DNA of 64,000 nt from Calamus simplicifolius (GCA_900491605.1 UESW01001675.1:129484-193483); one strand, 5' to 3'; positions 45,901 to 57,830 are shown, counted from the first letter of the stretch. Notes: a model not told the origin generated them from the sequence alone. Program-made: numbers and translations.

Positions 45901-48900
45901 AGATATATTTTTAATTTTATTTGTTTTAAATTCTAATTTTATGAATTATCAATTCGATTGTTTACGTTGTTAACATTTTAATATTTTATATTCTTTATAT
46001 ATAATATAGTTGAAGCTCATATGGCTCAATAAATAATGAGATTAGAAGTATACTTTTCTAAATTGAGTGTTATTGAATGATCGGCATCAATAGTTTCAAA
46101 CATAATTGAGAATGCAATAAAAAGTAGATTAAGATAACTTCACTTATATATATATATAATTAAGCATATTTTCAACATTTGCTTATTTTATTTTGTAATC
46201 TTATTAATAATTTGATATTAATATTTGTTTAATTTTAAAAGCACATTTTTATAGGCTATTGCTTAATTATACTATTCTGATATTTTATAAATTTATAATA
46301 ATTATTTTTATTAGTGTATAATCATGTTAAAATTGTGTCTAGCTATTCTAGCATTTAGAGTAACAAATGGGTAAAAAAAGAAAGAAATAATTGAATTAAT
46401 TAGTAATTAATTACTTAAAAAGAATAAGAAGTGTATATTAATTTCTTAAAAAAAAAAAACTATGCCAATCTGAAATAACCTATGGGCTGACCTGAACCTG
46501 ACCATTTAGGGTTAATGCTTAGCTTTAATGATCCGAATCCGAAAGTGATCCGGACCCACCTGATTGCCACCTCTAGGTGTTAGTTTTGACCAATATTCAT
46601 TATGATTATGCTGCTAGTTTTGATATTTGTTATATGATGATGCAAGAACAATTAAAATATGTTATGCAGCCATTATATTCGATTGATCATGACGATTTCT
46701 TTTTTTCCCTTGATTTTGCTGCATTTTGGTTGCATTTAAATTGAATTGAGCCCTTTTATGATTATTTTCTCAAGTTGCTTTTATCTTATGGTGGTATGAC
46801 ATTTGGAAGAGGGCAGGTGTATGCTGTGTGTGCAAAAGTTGGATGAGTTATGATACAATATGATTAGGTATCTGTCCTGAAAGGTCTGATGCAGAATGGA
46901 GGGACAGAATATGTTGCTGTTGTGTTGAATTAGCAAAACCCTGTTAATTAGCAGTCCATCTTTTACCCAACAATCATGAAGGTGGTTTCTACTTTTTATT
47001 CAATTATTGATGTGGGTGTATTTGGATTCCCTGGATTGTCAAAGACCTGCAAGCCATATCATGATTGAGGCCTGATTCCAATGTCTTGACATTATGTTGC
47101 ATTTAAAAATGCTTTTCTCCACTTTTCTTCTTCCTCTTTCTCCCTCTTGAGTTCCCTGGGAAAAAAGGGAAAAACCCAGGGGAAAGAGTTTTTTGTTTTG
47201 TTTTTGTTTTTTTTTTTTGGGGGGGGGGGGGGTGTGGGGGGGAGGTGTGGGTTGTTAGGGATGGGAGACAGATACAATTTATCAATGCCTCTCTCCTCCC
47301 CCTTCTCTCTCTTTCACAGAAAGTGACACTTGAGAATGATTTTATCCATGCGGGATCAGATGTTGTTGTGTCCTAGTAATTTGCAAATTTTTCTTGTTAG
47401 ATCTAATGGATCTGTGTGTATGATGATGTTGGCAAAAGAAATTTATTCCTATATGTCCTGTATGCATGTGATAAACTGAATAACATGATGGATTTAAAAG
47501 AACGTTCCTTTTTGGAGAGATGGGAGCTCAAGAATCCAAAACACTGTTTAGATCAATTCTCTTGTTTGATAATATCTTGTTTCATAATTTATTTAATATT
47601 ACCATATACCCTTAATAATTGACAAGAGAAAAAAAAAAAAAAAAACAAAATTTGATTCTTGAGTTGCATGATTGGGCGATATAACTTAGTTGGGATCAAT
47701 GTAAAAAACATGGGATATTCATATCATCTTGTTTAGATCAAAGCTCCATCTTTGTTGATGATGATATGTGGTCTGCTAAAAGTCATTGCAGATGCATATG
47801 AAAACTGCTATATCCTTATAATATTCCTGCAATGTCATTGCTCTCCATTAGTGCCTTTTTGAAAACTTATGAGCAATTAATGCCAATATTTAGGTCAGTA
47901 TCCTTTATCGATGAGCTGAAATGTGGTTAGAATTAGTGGGGTCCAAATCTAATATGCAAGTTTAGATAGGTACTAGAGTTATGAAATTCAAATTAGGTTC
48001 CAGATCCAGATGCAGCAAAGACTTGAGTTACTTAATTTTGGATTTTATTTCTCTATACTTTCACAACGGAGAAAATGAAAGTAAAGTCCATCTTATTATT
48101 GTTGACAATTGGACCTAAAATTGAATTTAATTGAGGTTTTTGGATCCATTTTTCTATCTTGGATCCAATTTGATATGGCCTTGGATCCAAATCTGAACAT
48201 TTGTCAGAGTTGAATGGAGTAATTGGATTACCAAGTCCTTTTCTTTTAGGTTTTAAGGATCGGGGATCTGTTATTGACTTCGCATATCTTTCCCTATAAA
48301 AACAATATGGCAGCCTAAAGGTCAGCAGCCAGCAGACAGGACTGAAAAGAATTTGATGGAAATTTAAATTACTCTATTTCTTTCTCTCTCATGGTGATTA
48401 CACAATCTTGTTAGATCTTGGTATTACCTCCATATTTTTTTTTTGTTTATTGTTTTAACGCTGCCTAACAAATTTCCGGCGCCATTCTGAGCTGTAGCTG
48501 GTCCCGTATAGTTTTGTACTAAAGAAGTCTTTTGAATGGGGTGATATGTTATTAACCCTGTTACTTGTGCTGGGTTCCCCTATTATTGAGTTGCTAGTTG
48601 CATGTGATATACACTTGAGATTCATGGACTCTTATCTGAACTGAAATGGGGATGGATAGGTCTGTGGAAGGGATCTGCTGGTTGAGGTGGTGGGTGCAGT
48701 TTTTATGAATGAAGGGTAGAATAGCCACGGAGGGGGAGAGAGAGAGAGAGAGAGAGGGGAGAGAGAGAGATGATGATGATCTATGTTGTCTCAAGGTTTT
48801 GGTCCCAACTTTGGCTGATGACTCTTGTACAATTGGTGGGGTTGAATGTGTAGCATGAATTCAACGCAGATAGATATGTTGGACCCAAGCTTGATTGAGC

Positions 48901-50936
48901 CAGTTGGTTTAATCAAAAGTTTTTTGGATGCTCCATTTCCTGTCATCCTTCTGTATCGTTAATTCAATAATGGTTAACTGCTAGGTTTGGAATACCACAG
49001 TGTAGGTTTATTTAAGGAAGAAAAAGAAATACCGCGTTACAGGAGTGTACCAGCCTTATATCAGGATGCTACATACCATGGTTCATCCTTGTACAGACTC
49101 ATGGTTTCGCCAATACAAGGTGATGTGGTGCAACATCAGTTTTCCAAACCTTAGTTGAATGAAAAAAAAACACCAATTTTGCATGTTCTGAAATGGTCAG
49201 AAGGAAAAAATGCAGGTCTTGCATATTCTGAGAAGCACAATTTATTTAGATGTGCTTTTCCTTGTTTTACTTTTTTTTAATGTAGTTTATTATCCATGGA
49301 TTGGCATGTTGCATGCTGGCTGGCACCAGCATGGTTACCATGCCATATCATGTTGTGCCAACACTTGGCATGCACTTGCTATGCTGTGTGCATCTCGAGA
49401 TTTGCATGTCACAATGTATATTCTTATGTTATGTCAATATATCAGGGGATTCCTGAGCAAGCAGAAGCACCACCTGTGGCTCGTGCCCCAACAAGTGGGC
49501 AGACAGCTAACCCACCAGTCCAGCCTCCCCAGCCAGCCCAGCCTCCCCAGCCAGCCCAGCCAGCAATTCCTTCAAGTGGTCCGAATGCTTCTCCTTTGGA
49601 CCTTTTCCCTCAGGTTGACAAATGAATATTACTGGCTTATCCTTGCTAGAGATTGTCTGAGCACTTTTTTCAGTCTTATTGACTGTTGCTTCCAACAGGG
49701 TCTTCCCAGCATGGGCTCCAATACTGGTGCCAGCAGCCTTGATTTTCTTCGCAACAGTCCACAGGTACCTTAAATTTCAAGAAGAGTTAAAGACTAGCTG
49801 TCTAAAACGATTTATAACTAGCTTATTTTCTTGGTGCAGCTCCGAGCCTTGCAGAATTTGGTTCAGGCAAACCCTCAAATATTACAGGTCTTCTCTTATT
49901 CGTTGCATCATGGCATGTTCTTGCTATCCTTTTGTATAGCATTATTCTCATTTTTTTTCCACAGCCAATGCTTCAAGAACTAGGGAAACAAAACCCTCAG
50001 TTTATGAGGCTCATTCAGGAGCATCGATCTGAATTTCTTCGTTTACTTAATGAACCAGCTGAAGGAGCTGAGAGGTGTGGAGCTGTTGTGGTATCATATA
50101 TTTCATCTGTTTATGGTATAATTGAATATGTGAGCACTTATTATTTTAAAATTTTTTGTGACTCCAGCAATCTACTAGAACAATTAGCAAGTGGAATGCC
50201 ACAATCATTGACAGTTACTCCCGAAGAGCGTGAGGCCATTGAACGGGTAAGTTGTTCATATCCCTTGTCAATTGATCTTTGTCATTTTTTTAATGTATGA
50301 AGATAATCAAAGTTAAATATCTGTACTGCATGCGGTGCAGTCTAGACAGTTTCATTGCTGAGCAGCAAGAACCTGTAATTGACAAAATATGGAATTGGAG
50401 AATGTTACAGCTTACAAGTTTTCAAATTAGGACTAATTTAAAAATAACTAGTGGATATAAGCATAAAATTCAACAGAAGAAGTCCTATAAGTTTCGATGA
50501 CGTTTATGGGTAAATTTTTGAAAATCCATTCAAAATAAAGATGGCAATAGGATTAAATGTTTGCATAAATGATCTATTACTTCAGTCTGGGGCAATGACC
50601 TTCCATAGAAGGTCAGGAAGGGAGTTTTTAGTTTCTAATCAGCTTACAAAGAAGAAATAATGAACTGAATGGGGAATGACATGATGGGCGGCCAGATTAG
50701 TGATGCCTGTGATATCATGTGACATCTTCTTAGTGCAATTAGATTGGTATTTCACGAGATTTTTCAGGGCTTTTGAAATGCAGTTATTAACTTTTTTTGT
50801 TTTCACTCTATTGCATTAGCTTGAGGCGATGGGCTTTGATCGGGCTCTAGTGTTAGAGGTCTTCTTTGCCTGCAACAAGAACGAGGAGTTGGCTGCGAAC
50901 TATCTTTTGGATCACATGCATGAGTTTGAAGACTGA
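36972..50936 (+). CDS. RAD23: Ubiquitin receptor RAD23 (UBL-UBA shuttle protein), 12 exons, 410 residues
   Basis: Carries ubiquitinated proteins to the 26S proteasome and, with the RAD4/XPC protein, supports nucleotide excision repair. It acts in cytosol and nucleus. Exons: 36972-37037, 39510-39671, 40837-40890, 44505-44632, 44760-44822, 45308-45479, 49446-49613, 49699-49764, 49840-49887, 49965-50074, 50168-50246, 50820-50936. All introns are GT-AG and the frame is open throughout. Domains: UBL, residues 1-76 (MKIFVKTLKGTHFEIEV to IVIMLTK). A Pro/Thr/Ala linker follows. UBA1 is about 172-215 (ILDMGGGTWDRDTVVRALRA, NNPERAVDYLYS). A Pro/Gln linker leads to the STI1-like XPC-binding region, about 262-345 (PLDLFPQ, NPQFMRLIQEHRSEFLRLLN). 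UBA2 is 373-410 (LEAMGFDRALVLEVFFACNK). The length fits plant RAD23 B/C/D-type proteins. The exon 5 acceptor could also be 4 bp-range alternatives near 44757; the rest is firm. Introns 1, 3 and 6 exceed 2.4 kb. Confidence 0.96.
39721..39805. repeat. Short tandem duplication in RAD23 intron 2
   Basis: Two copies, 46 bp apart, of a segment with GCTAGCAAAATGCTA and CCTAGCT. It is noncoding, just after the exon 2 donor, with no sign of function. Confidence 0.7.
42124..42150. repeat. T-run followed by G-run in RAD23 intron 3
   Basis: A T-rich tract ends in nine consecutive G. A similar but longer T-then-G tract is in intron 6 at 47190-47242. Length is likely unstable between individuals or sequencing reads. 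Confidence 0.75.
44532..44621 (+). repeat. In-frame 45-bp tandem duplication in RAD23 exon 4
   Basis: Two adjacent 45-bp copies (44532-44576, 44577-44621) encode NASTAAPTPAVVPPA and NASTPAPTPAAVPPA in the flexible linker after the UBL domain. The frame is kept, so linker length can vary without harm to the domains. Exon 7 has a similar 18-bp pair (49521-49538, 49539-49556; QPPQPA). Confidence 0.88.
45749..46575. mobile_element. hAT-like element fragment in RAD23 intron 6
   Basis: The right end is GATTGCCACCTCTA at 46575, the inverse of TAGAGGTGGCAA-type ends common in plant hAT elements. Both borders are rich in TCCGAAT/GGATCxGGAC words in opposite orientation (CCTGATCCGACCCGC near 45750, GATCCGAATCCGAAAGTG near 46531). 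No left terminal sequence or target duplication was found, so the left side is truncated. There is no coding capacity. Confidence 0.6.
47190..47242. repeat. Long T then G homopolymer tract in RAD23 intron 6
   Basis: A T-rich tract runs into 14 consecutive G (47219-47232), then TGT and seven G. Four or more G runs in a short span could form a G-quadruplex on the transcript strand. It may also be an assembly or sequencing artefact. Confidence 0.8.
48736..48770. repeat. GA microsatellite in RAD23 intron 6
   Basis: Interrupted (GA)n of about 35 bp, followed by TGATGATGAT. A simple length-variable repeat. Confidence 0.9.
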
Positions 50937-52154
50937 TAGAGGTAAAAGCTTCGCCTGCTGCTTTACTGGAGTGCATGCAACTCCTGGTTCGCAAGAATGG
51001 CATAGTGTGTGCGTGCAACTCCCGGTTCGCAGGAATTGTGTGGTTTGTGGATTACAGTTCGGAGTAGACAGAATGTTTGGGCTATCAGAGCTTTCTATAT
51101 GGTTTTTCCTTTTCATATGTTTTTTCTTTGGTAAAGACAATTTGGGTACATAGTATCTAATTATCAGGAGAATGCAATTTGTGTATAATGAATGTTTATT
51201 TTGGACCATATCGGCAAACATGGCGCATCAAAGCAGTTTCGTATTTTATTGTCACGTCGAGGGCTATTCATGACGCCTATTTGAGAAATGGGGGAGATCA
51301 AGCCTGCAGGATGCAGACGATATGCTAGATCCTACCTAATATCAGTTTCTTGCCATTGGAAGAGGGTGATCATGAATTTTTAATCCTTTGTGCGTATGTA
51401 TGTGTTTATCATACAATCACCACAGCAGGAATGGGAATGGGTTTTTGCTTTAGTATCAAATTACGTTTCCATGATAAAATTAGCCTCTGTAAGACTTCAG
51501 AGGCATTGTGGCAAGGCGGCATCTCTCCCTCCTGTGTTCCTGTTTCTGACTTAACCTCAAATTTCCTGTTTCTGACTTAACCCCAAATTTCCAGTCTCTG
51601 AGATATTCTGTGGTCGTGGGATTTGATTATATGTTCTTTGATCCGTCAGTCATAGCTAGCAAAGTAGTGTGTTTTTGGGTATTCATAGAGCCGTCCTTTA
51701 GTTTATGTAGGACACGTGAAATAAAATTTCATTTATAAATCTTTTGTAGTTCTCTAACTGTGGTGTATTGAGTATAATTCATTTTCTGGTCAGCATGAAT
51801 CGAGAAATGAAATTCCATATTAGGTCCCAGTGTAGAAAAATTCATTCCGGTCATTAGAAGAAAAAAACGTAAAAAATTGAAAATTTAATGGCAGGTCTCT
51901 CTAACTCATTTATTACGCCGGCTTACATTTTACATGTATCGAAGATAGCCAGGCATGGATTGTGAAGTTTCATGGTACATCTTTTTCGTTGTTCAGTAGT
52001 TGTATTTAGTTCTAGGAAACATGAGCACGGGGCCAGACATGGAATGTGGAATTCTTTACTCGTTTTGAGCGTCACTGGTTGTGTTAGGTTTTGTTAATGT
52101 AATGACAGTGGAATCAACACGGGAAGGCCATGAATTTTGAGACTTTAAAAAGTA
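50937..52154. other. RAD23 3' untranslated region and flank
   Basis: After the TGA at 50934-50936 the 3' leader continues with no frame of note. AATGAA at 51187-51192 with T-rich sequence after it is a plausible polyadenylation signal, placing the transcript end near 51210. Beyond that nothing coding is seen. TTTCCTGTTTCTGACTTAAC occurs twice near 51537-51582. Confidence 0.5.
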
Positions 52155-52175
52155 GTGATAGGCTCCCATGTGGAT
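52155..52175. repeat. Left flanking direct repeat of the foldback-like element
   Basis: GTGATAGGC, CCCATGTGGAT-type sequence that recurs, same orientation, at 58145-58165 with about four mismatches. It is longer than a usual 9-bp target duplication, so it may include pre-existing sequence. Confidence 0.55.
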
Positions 52176-52394
52176 TAAGTCTCAAATTTGGATTTCATAA
52201 AATCACTTTGCGGCCATCCAATGAAAACATAGTAAACAGAGTTCTATGATGGAAAAAGTCTTTGTATACCACCACCGGTATAACAAATATTATGTGGCTG
52301 CACCGCCTCTTTTTATTCGTCCATTAGATCCCACATGGCCTGACGCGATGAGATAGGATAGCAGGGATATGGTGTTATGTTTTGATCATGACGT

Positions 52395-52870
52395 CCATTA
52401 ATAGCAGTTCAGTCTTTTTTTTGAAATTCATGTGCTGACCAAATATCTTTTCCCTCTAGCCTATTTTTACTCGCCATCTTACTTGGATTTTGCTGAGAAA
52501 AAACTCTTTCTGATTTTAAAACATTCTTCCTCGTAATGATGGTGCCGCGGAGCGGGAGTCTGCGAATAAGGTTGTAGTTCATGAGCTTAGCGATGACTTC
52601 CAGGAGCTCATACCAGATACCATAGTAGCCCTGCATGAGGTTCGGACCAGCATCACCGCCTTGACGTACCTTGATAGAAAGGGCTCAGTGCCAATGACAC
52701 TGGCATTCAGAAACCGGACGTACCTTGACAGAAAGGGCTCGGTGCCGATGACACTGGTATTCAGGAACCGGATGAGTTTCGTCTGGAGATCATCGGTCTT
52801 TTTGGTACGACAATAGTTTTGGAGGATTCATCAGCTTTGGTGCTAGCTTTGATGATTCATCAGCTTTGGT
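52395..52870 (-). pseudogene. Captured gene fragment in left foldback arm
   Basis: Minus-strand coding-like sequence: LIRFLNTSVIGTEPFLSRY (about 52778-52720), a second near-identical copy of that exon piece (about 52720-52670), then in a shifted frame YELLEVIAKLMNYNLIRRLP and TRKNVLKSERVFSQQ (about 52609-52490). The mirrored right-arm copy is at 57540-57830. The host gene was not recognised. Frame shifts between pieces suggest joined exons or decay. Confidence 0.5.
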
Positions 52871-52974
52871 TCATCTGTATGCCTCAAACTCTAATTTCTT
52901 AATAGCTTTGTTACTAAAAAAACATTCATTTAATTTCTCAAGGTCCTCATCATCTAGTTTGAAAAATTTTTCTG

Positions 52975-53990
52975 AGGTGTAGTAATTTTTTTAGCCTATA
53001 CCAGAAATTTTTTTTTGGATTGTTGTAATGCTTTGTCTTAATGTTTTCTAATTTGGGTGTCGTAGGTTTTCAACTAGGGTGTCGTAAGTTTATAATTGGG
53101 GTATCGTAATTTTTTTTGGCCTATAACAGAAATTTTTCTGGGATGTTGTAATGCTTGTCTTAACATTTTCTGAATTGGTGTTGTACATTTTCAATTAGGG
53201 TGTCGTAAGTTTACAACTGTGGTGTCGTAATTTTTTTGGCCTATACCAGAAATTTTCTGAGATGTTGTAATGCTTTGTCTTAACGTTTTCTGAACAAGTA
53301 TCGTAAGTTTTCAACTAGAGAGTCGTAAGTTTACAACTGTAATGTCGTAATATTTTTAGCATATATCAAAATTTTTTTTTGGGATGTTGTAATGTTTGTC
53401 TTCACGTTTTCTGAATGGATGTCGTAGGTTTTTAACTAGGGTATCGTAAGTTTACAACTAGAGCATCGTAATTTTTTTTAGCCTATATCAAAATTTTTTT
53501 TGGGATGTTGTAATGCTGTCTTAACATTTTTTTGCATGAGTGTCGTAGGTTTTCAACTAGGGTGTCGTAAGTTTATAACTGGGGTGTCATAATTTTTTTT
53601 GGCTTATATCAGAAATTTTTTTTTGGATGTTGTAATGCTTTGTCTTAACGTTTTCTGAATGGGTGTTATAGATTTCAACTAGGGTGTCTTAAGTTTATAA
53701 CTGGGATGTCGTAATTTTTTTTGGCCTATACCAGAAATTTTTTGAGATGTTGTAATGCTGTCTTAACATTTTCTGAATTGGTGTTGTATGTTTTCAACTA
53801 GGGTGTCGTAAGTTTACAATTGGGATGTCTTATTTTTTTTAGCCTATATCAGAAATTTTTTTTGGGATGTTGTAATGTTGTCTTAACTTTTATGAACGAG
53901 TGTTGTAGGTTTTCAACTAGGGTGTCGTAAGTTTACAAATAAGGTGTTGTAATTCTTTTTAGCCTATATTAGAAAATTTTTTTAGCTCAG
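52975..53990. repeat. ~120-bp tandem repeats, left arm
   Basis: About eight copies of a unit of about 120 bp, each with GTCGTAGGTTTTCAACTAGG, then GTGTCGTAAGTTTACAACTG, a T-run, CCTATA(C/T)CAGAAAT and GATGTTGTAATGC. Unit starts are near 53057, 53179, 53296, 53418, 53538, 53660, 53780 and 53896. The word TGTCGTA occurs about three times per unit. Confidence 0.92.
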
Positions 53991-54460
53991 TCATCATGCG
54001 AGACATGAAGAAAGAAGATGACATGGTGAGGAGGAAGAAGAACAAGACCCACCGCAAGTGGATGAGGAACAACGACTCCATCGTCTCCGCTCGCGTTGCC
54101 GCCATCATTGCAACCAAGTGATGCCACAATGCCAGCAAGCACCGCATCTATGAGGTTTCGCCTTCACATCTCTCTTTACCTCTTCCTTTTACTTCATCGC
54201 ATCTTTTATTTTCTTTTTTTCGCTTCGTCCTTCCTCTTTTTCTCCACTTCACGTGCTTCTAATTGGTAGGTGGAAATGGCGGCTTCTCGGTCTACAACAG
54301 CCCCTCCAAGTTTCTTATCCTCTGCCTGAACACCATACAGGATGCTTAGGTCACGAAAGGGATGTTCGACGGAAGTGTGGAGGGGAATCTCTTGGCCAGC
54401 ACTTGGGGGTGTGGAGTTCTGGAGGTGCTGCTCTATTGGGTCGAATATATTCGGATGTTG
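53991..54460 (+). pseudogene. Captured exon-intron gene fragment, left arm
   Basis: Plus-strand coding-like exon (MKKEDDMVRRKKNKTHRKWM, NNDSIVSARVAAIIATK then TGA at 54120-54122). An intron-like T/C-rich stretch follows (about 54152-54268, ends TTGGTAG). A second exon-like piece has GFSVYNSPSKFLILCLNTIQ and GVLEVLLYWVEYI. The mirrored copy at 55640-56145 has similar sequence with a different set of changes. The source gene was not identified. Lys/Arg-rich start and position inside repeats point to transduplication of a host gene. Confidence 0.55.
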
Positions 54461-54795
54461 TAATGCTTTATCTTAAATGATTTCTGAACATGTGTCGTAG
54501 GTTTTTAATTAGGGTGTCGTAAGTTTACAACTAGGATGCAAATTTTTTTGGCCTACGTCTGAAATTTTTCTGGCATATTGTAATGCTTTGCTTTAACGTT
54601 TTCTGAATGTGTGTCGTAGATTTTCAACTAGGGTGTCGTAAGTTTACAATTGGGGTGTCGTAATTTTTTTTAGCTTATATCAAAATTTTTTTTGGATGTT
54701 ATAATACTGTCTTAACATTTTCTGAATTGGTGTTGTAGGTTTTCAACTATGATATCGTAAGTTTATAACTAGGATATCGTAATATTTTATATTTA
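54461..54795. repeat. ~120-bp tandem repeats, inner left arm
   Basis: About 2.8 further copies of the same unit on the same strand as 52975-53990, directly after the captured fragment. Confidence 0.85.
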
Positions 54796-55490
54796 AATAT
54801 GTATTGTAATTTATGATAACTGTGACATCGTAATAAAGATATATCAAAAATTTTTTACCTCTGAATTATGAGATGTTACATTGTGAGTTTGGCCAATTTG
54901 AATCCTTTAGCTCATAGCAAAGGATAAACGGGTATCAATCATTATGATGCTATTTTGCAATCTGAAATCCAGAAGAAGAGCTGACTGGAACCGAGAAACA
55001 ACCAGATCTTTAAATAAACATGGCACCATAAATACCGAACCTCTAGTATGCCCTCCCCTTACACCAAAAAAGCTACAGCTACTGGCATCCAAAAGAACTA
55101 GAATTATTGGCACCGGCACATCAAAAGAACATTATCGTACATGTATTGTTCATTGTAATGTTATTGCTATGTACCAGTTCAATGTGTCAAAGGTGTTTTA
55201 TTTATTTTTTCCTCTAGTTTGTGGTGTGCATCAGTGTAATCAGGGTTAAAATATGCCACAGATGAAACAAACATCTCAACTAGTAACTTGTTAGTTCTAA
55301 TGATTATCCAAAGATTAAATTTAAATAAAATCAAAGATTGATTCATGACATACTTTTTCCTTTAGAACGGACAGTCATAGCGCAAGGGAGAATATAAAAG
55401 AGTAAATAGAAGCAAATGAAGGTAAAATAGAACCTACTGGGCTTCATCATACCCATCCAGCACAAAATGAAGCAAACATACGATACCATA
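54796..55490. other. Centre of the foldback-like element
   Basis: Single-copy within the window. No transposase or recognised domain. One plus-strand open frame of 101 codons (54944-55249) is not supported by any known motif and is probably chance. Confidence 0.5.
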
Positions 55491-55640
55491 GTTGAAAATC
55501 TACGACACCCATTCAGAAAACATTAAGACAAAACATCACAATATCCCAGAAAAATTTCAGACATAGGTCAAAAAAAATTACGATACCCTAGTTGAAAACC
55601 TACGACACCCATTCAACAATCGTTAAGATAAAGCATTACA
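55491..55640. repeat. ~120-bp tandem repeats, inner right arm, inverted
   Basis: About 1.3 copies of the arm unit in reverse orientation (GAAAATCTACGACACCCATT, CCTAGTTGAAAACCTACGAC), mirroring 54461-54795. Confidence 0.85.
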
Positions 55641-56145
55641 ACATCCCAATATATTCGACCCAATAGAGCAGCACCTCCAGAACTCCATGCCCCAAGTGAT
55701 GGCCAAGAAATTCCCCCTCCACACTTCCGTCGGACGTCCCTTCCGCGACCCAAGCATTCTGGATGGTGTTCAGGCAGAGGATAAGAAACTTGGAGGGGCT
55801 GCTGTAGACCGAGAAGCTGCCTTCTCTGCCTACCAATAGTCTTTGTTTCAGAAGCACGTGAAGTGGAGAAAAAAATGGAGGATAGAAGCGAAAAAAAGAA
55901 ATAAAAGAAGCGATGAAGAACAGGGAAGAGGGAAAGAGAGGAGATTGAAGGTGAAACCTCACAGATGTGGCGCTTACTAGCTTTGTGGCGTCGCTTGGCT
56001 ACGATGATGGCCGCAATGCGATTGCGGCAATGCAAACAGAGACAGCAGAGTCGCTGTTCCTCATCCACTTGCAGTGGGTCTTGTTCTTCTTCCTCCTCAC
56101 TGCGTCATCTCCTTTCTTCATGTCTCGCGTGATGACTGAGCTGAA
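55641..56145 (-). pseudogene. Captured exon-intron gene fragment, right arm
   Basis: Mirror of 53991-54460. On minus, an exon-like start (about 56120-55970, with KRRHKASKRHICE), an intron-like T-rich stretch, then FSVYSSPSKFLILCLNTIQ and VLEVLLYWVEYIGML (about 55810-55640). Unlike the left copy, one minus frame stays open through the second part (55636-55962), and another (55613-56068) spans both. The gene was not recognised. Confidence 0.55.
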
Positions 56146-57395
56146 AAAAATTTCTGATATAGGCTAAAAAGAATTACGACACTCTATTTGTAAACTTACG
56201 ACACCCTATTTGAAAACCTACACCACTCGTTCATAAAAGTTAAGACAAAGCATTGCAACATCCCAAAAAAAATTCTGATATAGGGTAAAAAAAATAAGAC
56301 ACCCCAGTTGTAAACTTAGGACACCCTAGTTGAAAACCTACAATACCAATTCAAAAAATGTTAAGACAAAGCATTACATCTCAAAAAAATTTCTGGTATA
56401 GGCCAAAAAAATTACGACACCCCAGTTGTAAACTTACGACACCTTAGTTGAAAATCTATAACACCCATTCAGAAAATATTAAGACAAAGCATTACAACAT
56501 CCCAAAAATTTTTTGATATAGGCTAAAAAAATTATGACACTCCAGTTGTAAACTTACGATACCCTAGTTGAAAGCCTATGATATCCATTCAGAAAACATT
56601 AAAACAAAGCATTACAACATCCCAAATTTTTTTTTGATATAGGCTAAAAAAAAATTATGACACCACAATTATAAACTTACGACATCCTAGTTGAAAACCT
56701 ATGACATCCATTAAGAAAACGTAAAGACAAAGCATTACAACATCCCAAAATTTTTTTTGATTTATGCTTAAAAAAAATTACGATACCACAGTTTTAAACT
56801 TATGACATCCTAGTTGAAAACCTACGACACCTATTCAGAAAACTTTAAGACAAAGTATTACAACATCCCAAAAAAATTTCTAATATAGCAAACAAAAATT
56901 ATGACACCCCAATTGTAAACTTATGATACTAAAGTTGAAAACCTATGATACCCAAATTAGAAAACGTTAAAGAAAAAACATTACAACATCCAAAAAAAAT
57001 TTCTATATAGACTAAAAAAAATTACGATATTCAGTTGTAAACTTGCGACACCCTAGTTGAAAACCTACGACACCCATTCATAAAATGTTAAGACAAAGCA
57101 TTACAACATCTCAGAAAAATTTTTGGTAGGCCAAAAAAAATACGACACCCCAGTTGTAAGCTTACAATACCCTAGTTGAAAATCTATGATACACATTCAG
57201 AAAACGTTAAAACAAAGCATTACAACATCCCATAAAATTTATGTTTTAAGCCAAAAAAAATTATGATACCTTAATTGTAAACTTATGATATCTTAGTTGA
57301 AAACCTACAACACCCAAATTAAAAAATATTAAGATAAAGCATTACAACAACCCAAAAAAATTTCTAGTATAAGCTAAAAAAAATTACGACACCTC
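56146..57395. repeat. ~120-bp tandem repeats, right arm, inverted
   Basis: About ten copies of the arm unit in reverse orientation (CCTAGTTGAAAACCTACGAC, GCATTACAACATCCC), mirroring 52975-53990. Copies are more AT-rich outward, where CG has often become CA or TG. Confidence 0.92.
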
Positions 57396-57830
57396 AAAAA
57401 AATTTTCAAACTAGATGATGAGGACCTTGAGAAATTGAACAAATGCTTTTTGAGCAGCAAAGCTATTAAGAAGTTAGAGTTTGATGTACATAGATGAACT
57501 AAAGCTGATGAATCATCAAAAGCTAGCACCAAAGATGATGAATCCTTCAAAGCTATCGCTACACCAAAAAGACCGATGATCTCCAGACGAAACTCATCCA
57601 GTTCCTGAATGCCGATGTCATTGGCACCGAGCATCTTCTATCGAGGTACGCCAAGGCGGTGATGCTGGTCCGGACCTCATGTTGCACTACTCTGATATCC
57701 GGTATAAGCTCCTGGAAGCCATCATCAAGCTCATGAACTACAACCTCATCTGCAGACTCCTGCTCTGCGACACCATCATCGCTAGGAAGAATGTTTTAGA
57801 ATCAGAAAGAGTTTTTTCTCAGTAAAATCC
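57396..57830 (+). pseudogene. Captured gene fragment in right foldback arm
   Basis: Mirror of 52395-52975. On plus, coding-like LIQFLNADVIGTEHLLSRY and AKAVMLVRTS (about 57596-57688), then in another frame YKLLEAIIKLMNYNLICRL and ARKNVLESERVFSQ (about 57700-57824). Only one copy of the FLN..SRY piece is present, against two in the left arm. The source gene is unknown. Confidence 0.5.

Noticed and set aside
48765..48830. C/D-box snoRNA candidate in RAD23 intron 6 (ATGATGA and CTGA about 50 bp apart)
   Set aside because: The box C is part of a TGA microsatellite next to a GA repeat, and the flanking bases do not form a convincing terminal stem.
54944..55249. 101-codon frame in the centre of the foldback-like element
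   Set aside because: No domain, no start context, and no resemblance to a transposase; treated as chance.
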